Origin: Pontibacterium sp049603715
GTDB lineage: Bacteria > Pseudomonadota > Gammaproteobacteria > Pseudomonadales > Balneatricaceae
Direction: 5' to 3'
Length of the DNA stretch: 64,000 nt
NCBI GenBank assembly: GCA_049603715.1
Contig: JBMYSW010000008.1
Coordinates: 62,001 to 126,000, forward strand
Positions 17,963 through 27,053 of this stretch are shown piece by piece. Under the pieces are notes generated by a model. That model searched no databases, had not been told where the DNA came from, and saw only the letters and a list, made by a program, of their open reading frames with translations. Numbering within the stretch: position 1 is the first letter of the stretch; every line of letters starts with the position of its first letter. The position numbers and the translations under genes are program-made.

Positions 17963-19024
17963 ATGTCTGCCGCGCAGCCTCAACACACATCGCCTGAACT
18001 GGCACTCACTCCCGTCGACGACGCTGCACAAGCACGACACCGCTGGCAAACACTCTTGAGCCAAGCAATCAGCAGTCCTCAGGCGCTACTTGAGCAACTA
18101 CAACTGCCTTTGTCTTTGTTAGAGGGCGCTCAAGCGGCCCATCAAGACTTTGCACTCAAGGTACCTGCACCTTACCTGTCTCGCATTAAGGTCGGTGATG
18201 TGAACGACCCGCTGTTAAAGCAAGTGCTGCCTTTAGGCAAAGAACTCACACCTGTTGCAGGCTTTAACCAAGACCCTCTCGAAGAAAAACACGCCAACCC
18301 GTTACAAGGCCTTGTGCATAAGTATCACGGTCGTATTCTGCTAATCTTGAGCGGTGCTTGTGCGATTAACTGCCGCTACTGCTTTCGCCGTCACTTTCCC
18401 TATCAAGAAAACCAATTAGGGAAAGCACAGTGGCAAGCAATTTTGGACTACATTCGTGCCGACGAGAGTATTACTGAGGTGATTTTTTCGGGCGGCGACC
18501 CTTTAGCGACAGCAGATAAACGTCTGGCAGGTTTTATTAAAGACTTATCCAACATCGCTCATTTAAAGCGCCTACGTATCCATACACGCTTGCCTGTGGT
18601 GATTCCTCAACGGGTCACCGATGAGCTGTTAACCATGTTAAAAGGCACTGACTTAGCCACTACCATGGTGCTACATATCAACCATGCACAAGAGATTGAC
18701 GGCTCAGTTAAAGCTGTGGTGAGTCAACTCAAAGAGGCCAAGGTGACGGTACTTAACCAAGCCGTGCTCCTCAAGGGCATCAATGACACCCTTGATGCTC
18801 AAATCAACTTAAGCGGGCAGTTGTTTGATGCTGGCATTTTGCCCTACTACCTATTTACCCTCGACCCAGTAGCTGGCGCATCGCATTTTGATGTGGACGA
18901 CAGCGATGCCATAGAGTTACATCAAGCACTGCAAACACGCCTACCTGGCTATCTTGTGCCACGTTTAGCCCGAGAGATTCCGGGGCGTGGCTCTAAAACT
19001 CTACTACCCGATGCGCTGTCTTAG
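17963..19024 (+). CDS. epmB: EF-P beta-lysylation protein EpmB (lysine 2,3-aminomutase)
   Basis: 353 residues, radical SAM/PLP enzyme. The CxxxCxxC cluster motif is C133-AIN-C137-RY-C140 followed by FRRHFPY, with the SAM-binding GGDP (IFSGGDPL). It converts (S)-alpha-lysine to (R)-beta-lysine, the substrate of EpmA. It is transcribed divergently from efp with a 242-base shared upstream region. The length matches YjeK rather than the longer catabolic 2,3-aminomutases. Confidence 0.95.
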   Translation: MSAAQPQHTSPELALTPVDDAAQARHRWQTLLSQAISSPQALLEQLQLPLSLLEGAQAAHQDFALKVPAPYLSRIKVGDVNDPLLKQVLPLGKELTPVAGFNQDPLEEKHANPLQGLVHKYHGRILLILSGACAINCRYCFRRHFPYQENQLGKAQWQAILDYIRADESITEVIFSGGDPLATADKRLAGFIKDLSNIAHLKRLRIHTRLPVVIPQRVTDELLTMLKGTDLATTMVLHINHAQEIDGSVKAVVSQLKEAKVTVLNQAVLLKGINDTLDAQINLSGQLFDAGILPYYLFTLDPVAGASHFDVDDSDAIELHQALQTRLPGYLVPRLAREIPGRGSKTLLPDALS

Positions 19025-19442
19025 CGTTGGTTCGAGCTTGCCCCTGACTCTACCCCCAATCAGTTCAATTAGACTGATAGCTTGATACTGCTTGCACGAC
19101 CGAATAAATAACACCGTTGCTTTGCCTTTACTTTATCGCGCGTTTGTTGCGTTGCTTACGGCAGGCTTCTATTCAACTACGCGAACACTCAAGCGCTAAA
19201 CCTAAGCAACCTTGTAGCCCTATTGCGACACTCTTAAAGCGCTGATTGCGCTTTTGCTGCTATATTGGCGGTAAAAATCACACTTGCTGTATGGGGCTTT
19301 TTAACTTTCGGCCGATAGCAATAACAGCTAGCTTCGACCGTGGGTTAAACACACCCTAAAAACAGTGGGTAAACCCGCCGAACCAACGGATTTGGTAACA
19401 GCAAGTAACCTTCACCTATTTAAAAAGCTGACGTGTCCTAAT
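19025..19442. other. Intergenic region downstream of epmB, with a hairpin
   Basis: 418 bases. AAAGCGC-TGATT-GCGCTTT plus four T (19236-19255) is terminator-like on the plus strand, although 210 bases past the epmB stop. A smaller repeat ATCAGT / ACTGAT lies near 19060. The promoter of the GH9 gene should be in the second half. No supported gene. Confidence 0.45.
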
Positions 19443-21860
19443 ATGACCCAACTGCCTTTGCACTCTTCTCGCTCTTTACCCTTGTGGCTCTCTGCTCGTG
19501 TAGCACGCGTGCTGTGTACACTTTCGTTTGCAGGCACTCTAGTTGCCGCTAGCTTACCAAGCTGGGCAAAAACGCAACTCGTGCATGTGAGTGCTGTTGC
19601 GCCCGATGTGATTTCAATTGAAATTAAAGACGGCGAGCGAATCGGGGCCACCCAAGCGCCCTACAGTGAAGGCTTTTTTGATCAGATAGAAATCAAAGAC
19701 AGGCATCGTTGGATTCGACAAGCAGGTGACGTTGCGGGGGCGCTCGTAGGGCCAGACGATAATATCATTTACGGCTTCGACCGGTTTAGTGCTGGCAGCC
19801 TTAATCTAACCAGTGTCGACTCGACTTCAAGCTACCGCATTAGCTCCGCGGACGACAGTGCATTCAAAAACGCACTTTCGCCAAAAGCAGTGTTTCGCAA
19901 AAGCAAACCAGCCGATATGGCTCGCACTGGCTTTTGGCAGTTTGATTGGCCCATGCAGCACACCCTTTACCTGCAGCTGCCAAAGCCCTTAGTTGAAGGC
20001 AAAAGCTACGAGATCTCTTTAGCTAACTCGTCACTGCCTACCATCAGTTACAAGCACAATAGCCGCTTAAAACGTTCAGAGGCCGTCCACGCTTCACAAA
20101 TTGGTTTTAGAAGTGACGACCCGCAAAAACTGGCCTTTGTGTCTGTTTGGCGAGGCAATGGCGGTGGCCAGCCCTACCCCAACACACTCAACTTTGAAGT
20201 GATTAACAGCCAAACAAATAAAATCGTATTAAAAGGTAAAAGCCGTATTTCGCGCCGCGCCTCTGAGAGCGAGGACATCTACCTGCAAAACTACAACGGC
20301 AGTGACGTGCTTCAACTCGACTTTTCGAGCCTCAGTAGCCCAGGGCAATACCGTGTCTGCGTAATTCGCATTGGTTGCTCCTACGACTTCGCCATTGGCA
20401 ACAACACTTGGCAAACCGCTTTTGTCACCTCAGCTCGTGGCCTTTACCACCAACGCAATGGCATTGCGATTGGTGCGCCTTACTCTGACTATCAACGCCC
20501 ACGCAATATGCACCCAGACGACGGCGTAAAGGTTTACCAGTCTCGAACACCACTCATGGACACGCAAAACGGCATTAACGCCAAAGGCACAGCCAATGAC
20601 AACTTTGCTGAATTAATTCAGGGCAAAACGGGCACGATTGTCGAGGACGCATGGGGCGGCTATGCCGATGCCGGCGACTGGGACCGTCGCATACAGCACC
20701 TTTTCACCACACGTCTAATGCTTGAACTTGTGGAGCTGTTTCCACAATACTACGAGGCTTTATCACTCAATATTCCAGAGAGCAACAACACCCTGCCCGA
20801 CTTACTGGACGAGAGCCTTTGGGGCCTCGACTTTTTCCGCCGCTTACAATTACCTAACGGTGGCGTTCGAGGAGGTATTGAATCAGAAGAACACCCTCGC
20901 CACGGTGAAGGCAGCTGGCAAGAATCGCAAACACTCATGGCTTATGCCCCCGGTGTTTGGTCTAGCTATATTTATGCAGGTGTAGCCGCACGCGCGGCCG
21001 GTGTGCTTGAGCGTTATGACAACACATTGGCACAAACTTATCGCGACTCGGCACTACGCGCCATGCAATGGGCTGAATCAGAGGCGCAAGGCAACCATAG
21101 CACCTACCCAGCAGAAGTCAGAGACGAGCGTAACTTGGCAGCCGCTGAGCTGTTCCGACTAACAGGTGATGACCAATGGCATCGCATTTTTAAACAGACG
21201 AGCTTTTTTGCTAAAGGGCCGGATATTCTTAAAAAATGGCAGTCTCATGACCAAACCGAAGCGGCTTTTGTTTACACCCTCACGCGTAATGGCGATAAGC
21301 GACTTCGTCAAAATGCAGCACAGTCCATTTTAAATGAAGCCAAACAAAGCATTGATATGGGCAATAAAACCGCCTTTAAGTGGACCAAGCGGGACCCTTG
21401 GGCATGGCTAGGCTGGGGCAATATGACGGTACCTTCGGCACAGTCACTGGTACGCGCTCATTACATCACAGGCAATCAACAATATTTGCGTGCAGCGGTG
21501 AATGCCAGCCTGTTTGGTGCCGGCGCTAACCCACTTAACTTGGTGTACACCACCGGTGTAGGCCAAAACCCAGTGAAGCACCCGCTGCTGCAAGACTACC
21601 GTGTGAGTAACCAGCCTGCGCCACCGGGAATAACCGTGAACGGCCCACTTGAAACCAAGCGACAGTTAAACCATTGGTTTATCAAATTATTCCAAGAGCA
21701 TATTTACCCTCAGCACGCCGAATGGCCTACCACTGAGGCTTACTTTGATGTTTATGACATAGCAGTACTCAACGAGTTTACGGTGCAATCGACCATTGGC
21801 CCCAACGCTTACATTTGGGGTTATTTAGCAGCACGGCCAGCGCTCAAGGCCGGCCAGTAG
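19443..21860 (+). CDS. Secreted glycoside hydrolase family 9 enzyme
   Basis: 805 residues from the ATG at 19443, chosen because it begins the signal peptide (MTQLPLHSSRSLPLWLSARV, cleavage near SWA-KTQ); no strong ribosome binding site supports it, and the frame stays open upstream to a GTG at 19365. After a region of beta strands comes an Ig-like CelD N-terminal domain (about 215-325), then the (alpha/alpha)6 GH9 domain. The GGYADAGDWDRR motif carries Asp409 and Asp412, the catalytic base region, and the C-terminal VLNEFTVQSTIGPNAYIWGYLA carries the proton-donor Glu778. GH9 enzymes are mostly endoglucanases, but marine members include exo-glucosaminidases; no carbohydrate-binding module is seen to help choose. 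The unusual long N-terminal beta region may bind substrate. Confidence 0.88.
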   Translation: MTQLPLHSSRSLPLWLSARVARVLCTLSFAGTLVAASLPSWAKTQLVHVSAVAPDVISIEIKDGERIGATQAPYSEGFFDQIEIKDRHRWIRQAGDVAGALVGPDDNIIYGFDRFSAGSLNLTSVDSTSSYRISSADDSAFKNALSPKAVFRKSKPADMARTGFWQFDWPMQHTLYLQLPKPLVEGKSYEISLANSSLPTISYKHNSRLKRSEAVHASQIGFRSDDPQKLAFVSVWRGNGGGQPYPNTLNFEVINSQTNKIVLKGKSRISRRASESEDIYLQNYNGSDVLQLDFSSLSSPGQYRVCVIRIGCSYDFAIGNNTWQTAFVTSARGLYHQRNGIAIGAPYSDYQRPRNMHPDDGVKVYQSRTPLMDTQNGINAKGTANDNFAELIQGKTGTIVEDAWGGYADAGDWDRRIQHLFTTRLMLELVELFPQYYEALSLNIPESNNTLPDLLDESLWGLDFFRRLQLPNGGVRGGIESEEHPRHGEGSWQESQTLMAYAPGVWSSYIYAGVAARAAGVLERYDNTLAQTYRDSALRAMQWAESEAQGNHSTYPAEVRDERNLAAAELFRLTGDDQWHRIFKQTSFFAKGPDILKKWQSHDQTEAAFVYTLTRNGDKRLRQNAAQSILNEAKQSIDMGNKTAFKWTKRDPWAWLGWGNMTVPSAQSLVRAHYITGNQQYLRAAVNASLFGAGANPLNLVYTTGVGQNPVKHPLLQDYRVSNQPAPPGITVNGPLETKRQLNHWFIKLFQEHIYPQHAEWPTTEAYFDVYDIAVLNEFTVQSTIGPNAYIWGYLAARPALKAGQ

Positions 21861-21887
21861 GTTTGAATTGATACAAAGGAAAGCGAC

Positions 21888-22310
21888 GTGCGTCTATCTT
21901 CAAAGCCCATCATTTTTGCGTTAATCTCCACCATTACCCTTGGGCTCTACCCCGCCTTTGTGCTTTCGTACACATGGGCGAATGTGGCCACAGCGGAGTT
22001 TGAGGGCGGTAAAAACGGCCAACTGGACGCTTATCGCCACACCCTCGCCAGCGCCGTGGTGTCCTATACCCTTAACGCCGACGCTGTCGCTTTGGTTACT
22101 CGCGTAATGGAACGAAACCAAAGTGGCCCCAACCTCATGGATAAACACAACAATGAGCTAGGTGCGGCGTTAGGCCAACAGGCTCCTCACTTCTTGGCCA
22201 TAGAGCCCCTTGTAGCTAAGTATGTGGCTTTAGGTGCTGTAAATACCGCCAACCCAGAGCAGGTGACGTGGCTGCCGCAAAAACGCTGGAGCGAGAGCAT
22301 TCTTTGGTAG
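21888..22310 (+). CDS. Small exported or membrane-anchored protein, DUF6973-like
   Basis: 140 residues. The GTG start at 21888 has AAAGGA 7 bases upstream. An N-terminal hydrophobic segment (PIIFALISTITLGLYPAFVLSY) is a signal peptide or anchor. The core reads NGQLDAYRHTLASAVVSYTL and later LMDKHNNELGAALGQ, a DAxRH...NNxxG pattern like the DUF6973 family of small helical domains. The conserved Asp, His and Asn residues suggest a metal or catalytic site, but no reaction is known to me. It lies 27 bases after the GH9 gene and is probably co-transcribed. Confidence 0.65.
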   Translation: MRLSSKPIIFALISTITLGLYPAFVLSYTWANVATAEFEGGKNGQLDAYRHTLASAVVSYTLNADAVALVTRVMERNQSGPNLMDKHNNELGAALGQQAPHFLAIEPLVAKYVALGAVNTANPEQVTWLPQKRWSESILW

Positions 22311-22343
22311 GCTTTTACCCTATACATCGCGGTATAAAGCGGC

Positions 22344-22784
22344 TTAGCCGTTTCTTTCAAACACACCATTGAGCTTATCGAGTAGCGTCACTAGCTGATG
22401 AAGCTCTTCGTCACTCATGTGAGGCACGCGACAACGAAGGGCTTCGGGGATGCCCACCGCTTGGGCTTGCAGTGCCTGGCCTTTTGCTAATAAGCGCACC
22501 CGACGCTGACGACCATCGCTGGGGTCGCGCACCACCTCTAACAACTGCTTTTGCGCCATCTTTTTAAGAATTTGCGTTAACGCACCGCCATCTACTGCTG
22601 TCGCTAACAAAAGCTCAGCCACCGCCACATCGTCTTTTTCCCACAGCGCCATAAGCACCACATACTGAGGGTAAGTCACATCCAGTACCTTCAAATGCTC
22701 GCGGTAACTACGCACCACGCCATTCGAGGCTTTGTATAAACGATGACAAAGCTGGTTTTTTAATTGAAGTTGATCGTAGCTCAT
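22344..22784 (-). CDS. ohrR: OhrR, MarR-family organic peroxide sensor
   Basis: 146 residues with a winged-helix MarR fold (VTYPQYVVLMALWEKDDVAVAELL, then the wing DPSDGRQRRVRL). Cys13 in LKNQLCHRLY is at the position of the peroxide-sensing cysteine of OhrR (Cys15 in Bacillus). When this cysteine is oxidised by an organic hydroperoxide the repressor leaves its operator. It is divergent from ohr across a 202-base region with two operator-like repeats, the classic arrangement. Confidence 0.93.
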   Translation of the reverse strand: MSYDQLQLKNQLCHRLYKASNGVVRSYREHLKVLDVTYPQYVVLMALWEKDDVAVAELLLATAVDGGALTQILKKMAQKQLLEVVRDPSDGRQRRVRLLAKGQALQAQAVGIPEALRCRVPHMSDEELHQLVTLLDKLNGVFERNG

Positions 22785-22866
22785 AACTCACCGCAAAACT
22801 TAAAAACGAGGCCCGATAACCAACTCACCGATGCCTCTTCGCTCACTGATATTATCAACACATAAT

Positions 22867-22930
22867 AATTTGCACACAAAGTACTTGCAAGAATGCGCGT
22901 AAGCCTATAAATTAATTTGCATACAAAGTA
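22867..22930 (+). promoter_or_regulatory. Two OhrR operator-like repeats around the ohr promoter
   Basis: AATTTGCACACAAAGTA (22867-22883) and AATTTGCATACAAAGTA (22914-22930) differ at one base and start 47 bases apart. Each holds the inverted TTTG...CAAA core expected of a MarR/OhrR site. Between them TTGCAA (22885-22890) and TATAAA (22906-22911) could be -35 and -10 elements with a 15-base spacer, so binding would bracket the promoter. Confidence 0.7.
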
Positions 22931-22986
22931 AATTAAAGCACTAATCATCCTAGTGCTCTCCAATATACAAATACAGGAGCTTAATG

Positions 22987-23421
22987 ATGGCAAGCCTTGA
23001 AAAAACACTTTATACCGCTCGTGCAAATGTGACCGGAGGCCGTGAGGGCGCCGCTACCTCAGACGATGGTCGCTTAGATATCACCCTTTCTACGCCTAAG
23101 GCCCTAGGCGGCACCGATGGCCCCGGCACCAACCCTGAACAACTGTTCGCAGCGGGCTATGCCGCTTGCTTTATTGGTGCACTGGGTTTGGTTGCACAGC
23201 AAGCCAAAGTAGCCTTACCAAAAGATGTGGCCATTGATGCGAGTGTGGATATTGGCCCTGTTACCCAAGGCTTTGGAATCGCCGTGGCCCTTGAGGTATC
23301 GCTACCCGGTATCGACGCCGAGCTAGCGCAAACACTGGTGGAGAAAGCCCACAAGGTTTGCCCATACTCCAACGCGACCCGTGGCAATATTGATGTCGCG
23401 CTCAGCGTAAAGTCTTCATAA
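22987..23421 (+). CDS. ohr: Organic hydroperoxide resistance protein Ohr
   Basis: 144 residues, OsmC/Ohr family. The catalytic cysteines are Cys61 (GYAACFIGAL) and Cys125 (KVCPYSNATRGN). The TNPEQLFAAGYAACF block is diagnostic of Ohr rather than OsmC. It is a thiol peroxidase that reduces organic and lipid hydroperoxides, using lipoylated proteins as reductant. Of two consecutive ATGs (22984, 22987) the second is better spaced from AGGAG at 22975-22979. Control by the divergent ohrR is expected. Confidence 0.95.
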   Translation: MASLEKTLYTARANVTGGREGAATSDDGRLDITLSTPKALGGTDGPGTNPEQLFAAGYAACFIGALGLVAQQAKVALPKDVAIDASVDIGPVTQGFGIAVALEVSLPGIDAELAQTLVEKAHKVCPYSNATRGNIDVALSVKSS

Positions 23422-23445
23422 AACTTACTTAGAACAAGCCAGTGC

Positions 23446-23486
23446 TGCCCCCAAAAACCAAGAAGTACTTTTGTTGGGCGGGGGCA
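23446..23486 (+). terminator. Hairpin downstream of ohr
   Basis: TGCCCCC / GGGGGCA with an inner CCAA / TTGG stem. There is no T-run after it, so termination is only likely if Rho-independent rules are relaxed. Confidence 0.35.
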
Positions 23487-23530
23487 CGCAGCTTTGGTGA
23501 GCGCTTAGGGAGTATATTAGAAGGTATAAC

Positions 23531-23863
23531 TTAAGGCTTAGGCCCCTGAGTAGGCGGTAACGGTGTCACCACCGCTTTGGCTTTTGCCACTTTTGATACC
23601 CCTTCGCGCTTAACTTCATCGATGCGCACAATCGACTGCATCGGAATGTAAGAGCACTTTACATCAGCAAACTCTTGCTTGAGTTTCTCTTCACCTGGGT
23701 CGACCAATAACTCACTTCGGTTACCAAACACAAACGCCTCTACCTGAATAAAGCCCCACAAATCGCTTTGGTAAACATGACGGGCATACATTTCATACAG
23801 CTCGTCTTGGTTAATAAAAAGAATGCGATAAATTGGCGAGTTATCAGTTGTTTTGGACGTCAT
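23531..23863 (-). CDS. DUF1820 family protein
   Basis: 110 residues, soluble. It matches DUF1820 in its IYRILFINQDELYEMYARHVYQSDLWGFIQVEAFVFG core and in the LVDPGEEKLKQEFADVKCSYIPMQSIVRIDEV end; the last 20 residues are a flexible Ala/Pro/Lys tail. The same family lies next to miaB in pseudomonads, as here, where it is divergent from miaB. The C-terminal SYIPMHxxxRIDEV-like end suggests an Sm-like or small beta fold, but no function is established. Confidence 0.85.
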   Translation of the reverse strand: MTSKTTDNSPIYRILFINQDELYEMYARHVYQSDLWGFIQVEAFVFGNRSELLVDPGEEKLKQEFADVKCSYIPMQSIVRIDEVKREGVSKVAKAKAVVTPLPPTQGPKP

Positions 23864-24204
23864 AGCGCTTTCCCCATGTAAAAACAGTCTTGGCAGCTAT
23901 TTATGGGCGGCTTTAAACAAAACAAGGGATAAAGCCACACAGGTTTGCAACGGCTTGCAGCGCACAAAAAACAAACAATCTTCACCTTGGGTAGCTATGC
24001 ACTGTGTGTGGCATCACGTATAATGCGCGGTTCATTATTTTTGAGTGATAATTTTGCGCCTGTTTTAGCGCACTCAGCCAAGCGCTTTATTGAGCGTTTT
24101 CGCTGCAGTTTCACCAAAGAACAAAGAATTTTGCTGCCGGTTTGCGACATTGTGCAACCACAGCCTACACCCCGCTTATCGCATACGAAGAACACAGGTG
24201 AATA
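23864..24204. other. Intergenic region with a -10 element before miaB
   Basis: 341 bases between divergent genes. A perfect TATAAT at 24019-24024 faces miaB, giving a leader of about 175 bases; the -35 is weak. The stretch is open in one frame but has no ribosome binding site, so I do not call a gene. Confidence 0.45.
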
Positions 24205-25560
24205 ATGGCCAAAAAGCTATTTATCAAAACACACGGTTGCCAGATGAACGAATACGATTCATCTCGCATGGCTGACTTACTTGGCGAAAGCCATGAGCTA
24301 GAGCTAACCGAAAACCAAGACGAAGCCGATGTATTGCTTCTCAACACCTGTTCGATTCGCGAAAAAGCGCAAGAAAAGGTTTTTCATCAACTCGGCCGTT
24401 GGCGCAAGCTTAAAGAGTCTAACCCCAAGCTCGTTATTGGTGTGGGCGGCTGTGTAGCCAGCCAAGAAGGCAGCGCCATTCGCGACCGTGCCCCCTACGT
24501 TGATATGATTTTTGGCCCGCAAACCTTGCACCGTTTGCCAGAGATGATTGACGAAAGCAAAAAAGGCACAGTGGGCATCGTTGATGTGTCCTTCCCTGAG
24601 ATCGAAAAATTCGACCACCTTCCTGCACCTAAGGTTGAAGGCGCTGAAGCCTTTGTATCGGTGATGGAAGGTTGCTCTAAGTACTGTACCTTCTGTGTTG
24701 TACCTTACACCCGTGGCGAAGAAGTTAGCCGTCCTTACGACGACGTTATCACCGAGTGTGTCGAGCTTGCTGAGCAAGGCGTGCGCGAAGTGAACTTGCT
24801 AGGTCAAAACGTAAACGCCTACCGCGGTGCCACCTTTGATGGCGATACCGCCGACTTGGCTGAACTGATTCGCGGCGTTGCTGCCATTGACGGTATCGAC
24901 CGTATTCGTTTCACCACGTCGCACCCAGTGGAGTTCTCAGACTCGCTGATCGAAGCCTACGCCGACGTACCTGAGCTTGTTAACTTTTTGCACTTGCCAG
25001 TACAAAGCGGCTCTGACCGCATTTTGATGGCGATGAAGCGTGGCCACACGGCGATTGAGTACAAGTCTAAAATTCGTGCGCTTCGCAAAATTCGCCCAGA
25101 CATCTGCATCTCGTCTGACTTTATTATCGGCTTCCCGAACGAGTCGGAAGCGGACTTTGAAGCAACAATGAAGCTTATCCAAGACATCGGCTTTGATAAC
25201 TCCTTTAGCTTTATCTACAGCCGCCGTCCGGGCACACCAGCGTCGGACCTACCAGATACGGTAAGCGAAGAAGAAAAGAAAAAGCGCTTGAGCATTTTGC
25301 AAACACGCATCACCCAGCAAGCCATGGCCATCAGCCGTCGCATGGTGGGCAGCACCCAGCGCATTTTGGTCAACGGTTACTCCAAAAAAGACCCAGGCAT
25401 GCTTAGCGGCCGTACTGAAAATAACCGCGTGGTTAACTTCCGTTGTAGTAACCCAGACCTAATTGGCCACTTTGCGGATGTGCACATTGCCGAAGCTTAC
25501 GCCAACTCGCTGTTGGGCGAATTGGTAAGCTCCGAGCTTGATGCCAAGACGATTAACTAA
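24205..25560 (+). CDS. miaB: tRNA-2-methylthio-N6-dimethylallyladenosine synthase MiaB
   Basis: 451 residues. It has the N-terminal UPF0004 domain with three cluster cysteines (THGCQMNEYDS, LNTCSIREKA, GVGGCVASQEG), the radical SAM motif CSKYCTFC near residue 155, and a C-terminal TRAM domain (about 375-440). MiaB methylthiolates i6A37 in tRNAs reading UNN codons. It heads the miaB-ybeZ-ybeY-corC-lnt run; the ACACAGGTGAATAATG start has a usable AGGTG site. Confidence 0.97.
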   Translation: MAKKLFIKTHGCQMNEYDSSRMADLLGESHELELTENQDEADVLLLNTCSIREKAQEKVFHQLGRWRKLKESNPKLVIGVGGCVASQEGSAIRDRAPYVDMIFGPQTLHRLPEMIDESKKGTVGIVDVSFPEIEKFDHLPAPKVEGAEAFVSVMEGCSKYCTFCVVPYTRGEEVSRPYDDVITECVELAEQGVREVNLLGQNVNAYRGATFDGDTADLAELIRGVAAIDGIDRIRFTTSHPVEFSDSLIEAYADVPELVNFLHLPVQSGSDRILMAMKRGHTAIEYKSKIRALRKIRPDICISSDFIIGFPNESEADFEATMKLIQDIGFDNSFSFIYSRRPGTPASDLPDTVSEEEKKKRLSILQTRITQQAMAISRRMVGSTQRILVNGYSKKDPGMLSGRTENNRVVNFRCSNPDLIGHFADVHIAEAYANSLLGELVSSELDAKTIN

Positions 25561-25575
25561 TTTAAAGGACCTGAC

Positions 25576-26562
25576 TTGAGCGACCATACCGCTTCGCGTT
25601 TGCAATTAGAGCCAAACGACCCACAATTGCTGGCTGCCCTGTGTGGCCAGCTAAATGAAAACCTCAAACTGATTGAAGAGCGCCTTGGCGTTAGCGTACT
25701 TAATCGTGGTAATCAGTTTCAGGTGGAAGGCGATACAGATGCCACCACGGCAGCCTGCCAGCTCATCCAAAACCTGTACGCAGAGGCCATTGCCGGCACT
25801 GAATTGACCAGCGACTATGTTCACCTCTGCTTACAGCAATCTGGCGTTGCACAACTGAGCGACGATCCAGAAGCAGCTTACGACCTCAGTATTCGTACCC
25901 GCAAAAAGCTCGTTAAGCCTCGCGGCTTAAACCAGCAAAAGTACGTTCACTCCATTCTTCGCCAAGACATTAACTTTGGCATTGGCCCCGCGGGTACGGG
26001 TAAAACTTACCTTGCGGTTGCTTGTGCAGTTGATGCCTTAGAGCGTGAAGAAGTGGAGCGCATTTTGTTGGTTCGCCCAGCGGTAGAAGCTGGCGAAAAG
26101 CTAGGCTTTTTACCGGGTGATTTAAGCCAAAAAGTCGACCCTTACCTTCGCCCTCTTTACGATGCGCTGTTTGAGATGCTCGGCTTTGAGCGCGTAACTA
26201 AGCTGATTGAAAAGAACGTGATTGAAGTCGCGCCTTTGGCTTACATGCGTGGCCGTACCCTCAACAACGCCTTTGTTATTTTGGACGAAAGCCAAAACAC
26301 CACTCGCGAACAAATGAAAATGTTCTTAACCCGTATTGGTTTTGGCACCACCGCCGTGGTCACGGGGGACATTACTCAGGTCGACTTACCTAAGGGTACT
26401 GCTTCGGGGTTAAAACACGCGCTCGAAGTACTTTCTGACGTAGAAGGCATTGGCTTTACCCACTTTAGCGCTAAAGACGTAGTGCGCCATCCGCTTGTTC
26501 AGCATATTGTTCGCGCCTACGATCGCTTTGAACAAAAGCAAAACAAAGGTAAGAGCGCATGA
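25576..26562 (+). CDS. ybeZ: PhoH-like ATPase YbeZ
   Basis: 328 residues starting at TTG, with AAAGGA 6 bases upstream. An N-terminal KH-like region is followed by a P-loop ATPase: Walker A GPAGTGKTYLA, Walker B FVILDESQN, and the PhoH-specific VGRPAVEAGEKLGFLPGD-like block (seen here as VRPAVEAGEKLGFLPGDL). It is a predicted RNA-associated ATPase that works with YbeY in rRNA maturation. The stop overlaps the ybeY start by 4 bases. Confidence 0.95.
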   Translation: MSDHTASRLQLEPNDPQLLAALCGQLNENLKLIEERLGVSVLNRGNQFQVEGDTDATTAACQLIQNLYAEAIAGTELTSDYVHLCLQQSGVAQLSDDPEAAYDLSIRTRKKLVKPRGLNQQKYVHSILRQDINFGIGPAGTGKTYLAVACAVDALEREEVERILLVRPAVEAGEKLGFLPGDLSQKVDPYLRPLYDALFEMLGFERVTKLIEKNVIEVAPLAYMRGRTLNNAFVILDESQNTTREQMKMFLTRIGFGTTAVVTGDITQVDLPKGTASGLKHALEVLSDVEGIGFTHFSAKDVVRHPLVQHIVRAYDRFEQKQNKGKSA

Positions 26563-27053
26563 ACGACGCTGCTAACATCGAGCTAGACCTCGACATTCAA
26601 GTTGCTGTTGAAGGGCATACCTTGCCAAGCGAAGAGCAAATTGAGCAGTGGGTACTCACAGCCCTTGCAGGCCGTGTAGATAAGCCATGCGAAATGTGTG
26701 TTCGTATTTGCGACCCTAGCGAAAGCCAAAGCCTTAACAACGAATACCGCGGCAAAGACAAACCCACCAATGTTTTGTCCTTCGATATCGAAGCACCAGA
26801 CGACCTTCCAGTTAAGCTACTGGGCGATTTGGTGATTTGTGCCGAGGTGGTAGAAACCGAAGCCAGTGAGCAAGGTAAACCGCTGTTCGACCATTGGACC
26901 CATATGGTGTTGCATGGCACCTTGCATTTACTGGGCTACGACCATATAAATGACGAAGACGCGCAAGTCATGGAGTCTCTCGAAACCGAGTTACTTGCGT
27001 CGCTTAATATTTCAGACCCTTATACATTACAGGAAGACACCCCCCATGAGTGA
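26559..27053 (+). CDS. ybeY: Endoribonuclease YbeY
   Basis: 164 residues. The zinc-binding signature HGTLHLLGYDH (three His) is complete, and NEYRGKDKPTNVLSFD is the family's second block. YbeY takes part in 16S rRNA 3'-end maturation and ribosome quality control. Coupled to ybeZ by a 4-base overlap and to corC by an 8-base overlap. Confidence 0.96.
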   Translation: MNDAANIELDLDIQVAVEGHTLPSEEQIEQWVLTALAGRVDKPCEMCVRICDPSESQSLNNEYRGKDKPTNVLSFDIEAPDDLPVKLLGDLVICAEVVETEASEQGKPLFDHWTHMVLHGTLHLLGYDHINDEDAQVMESLETELLASLNISDPYTLQEDTPHE

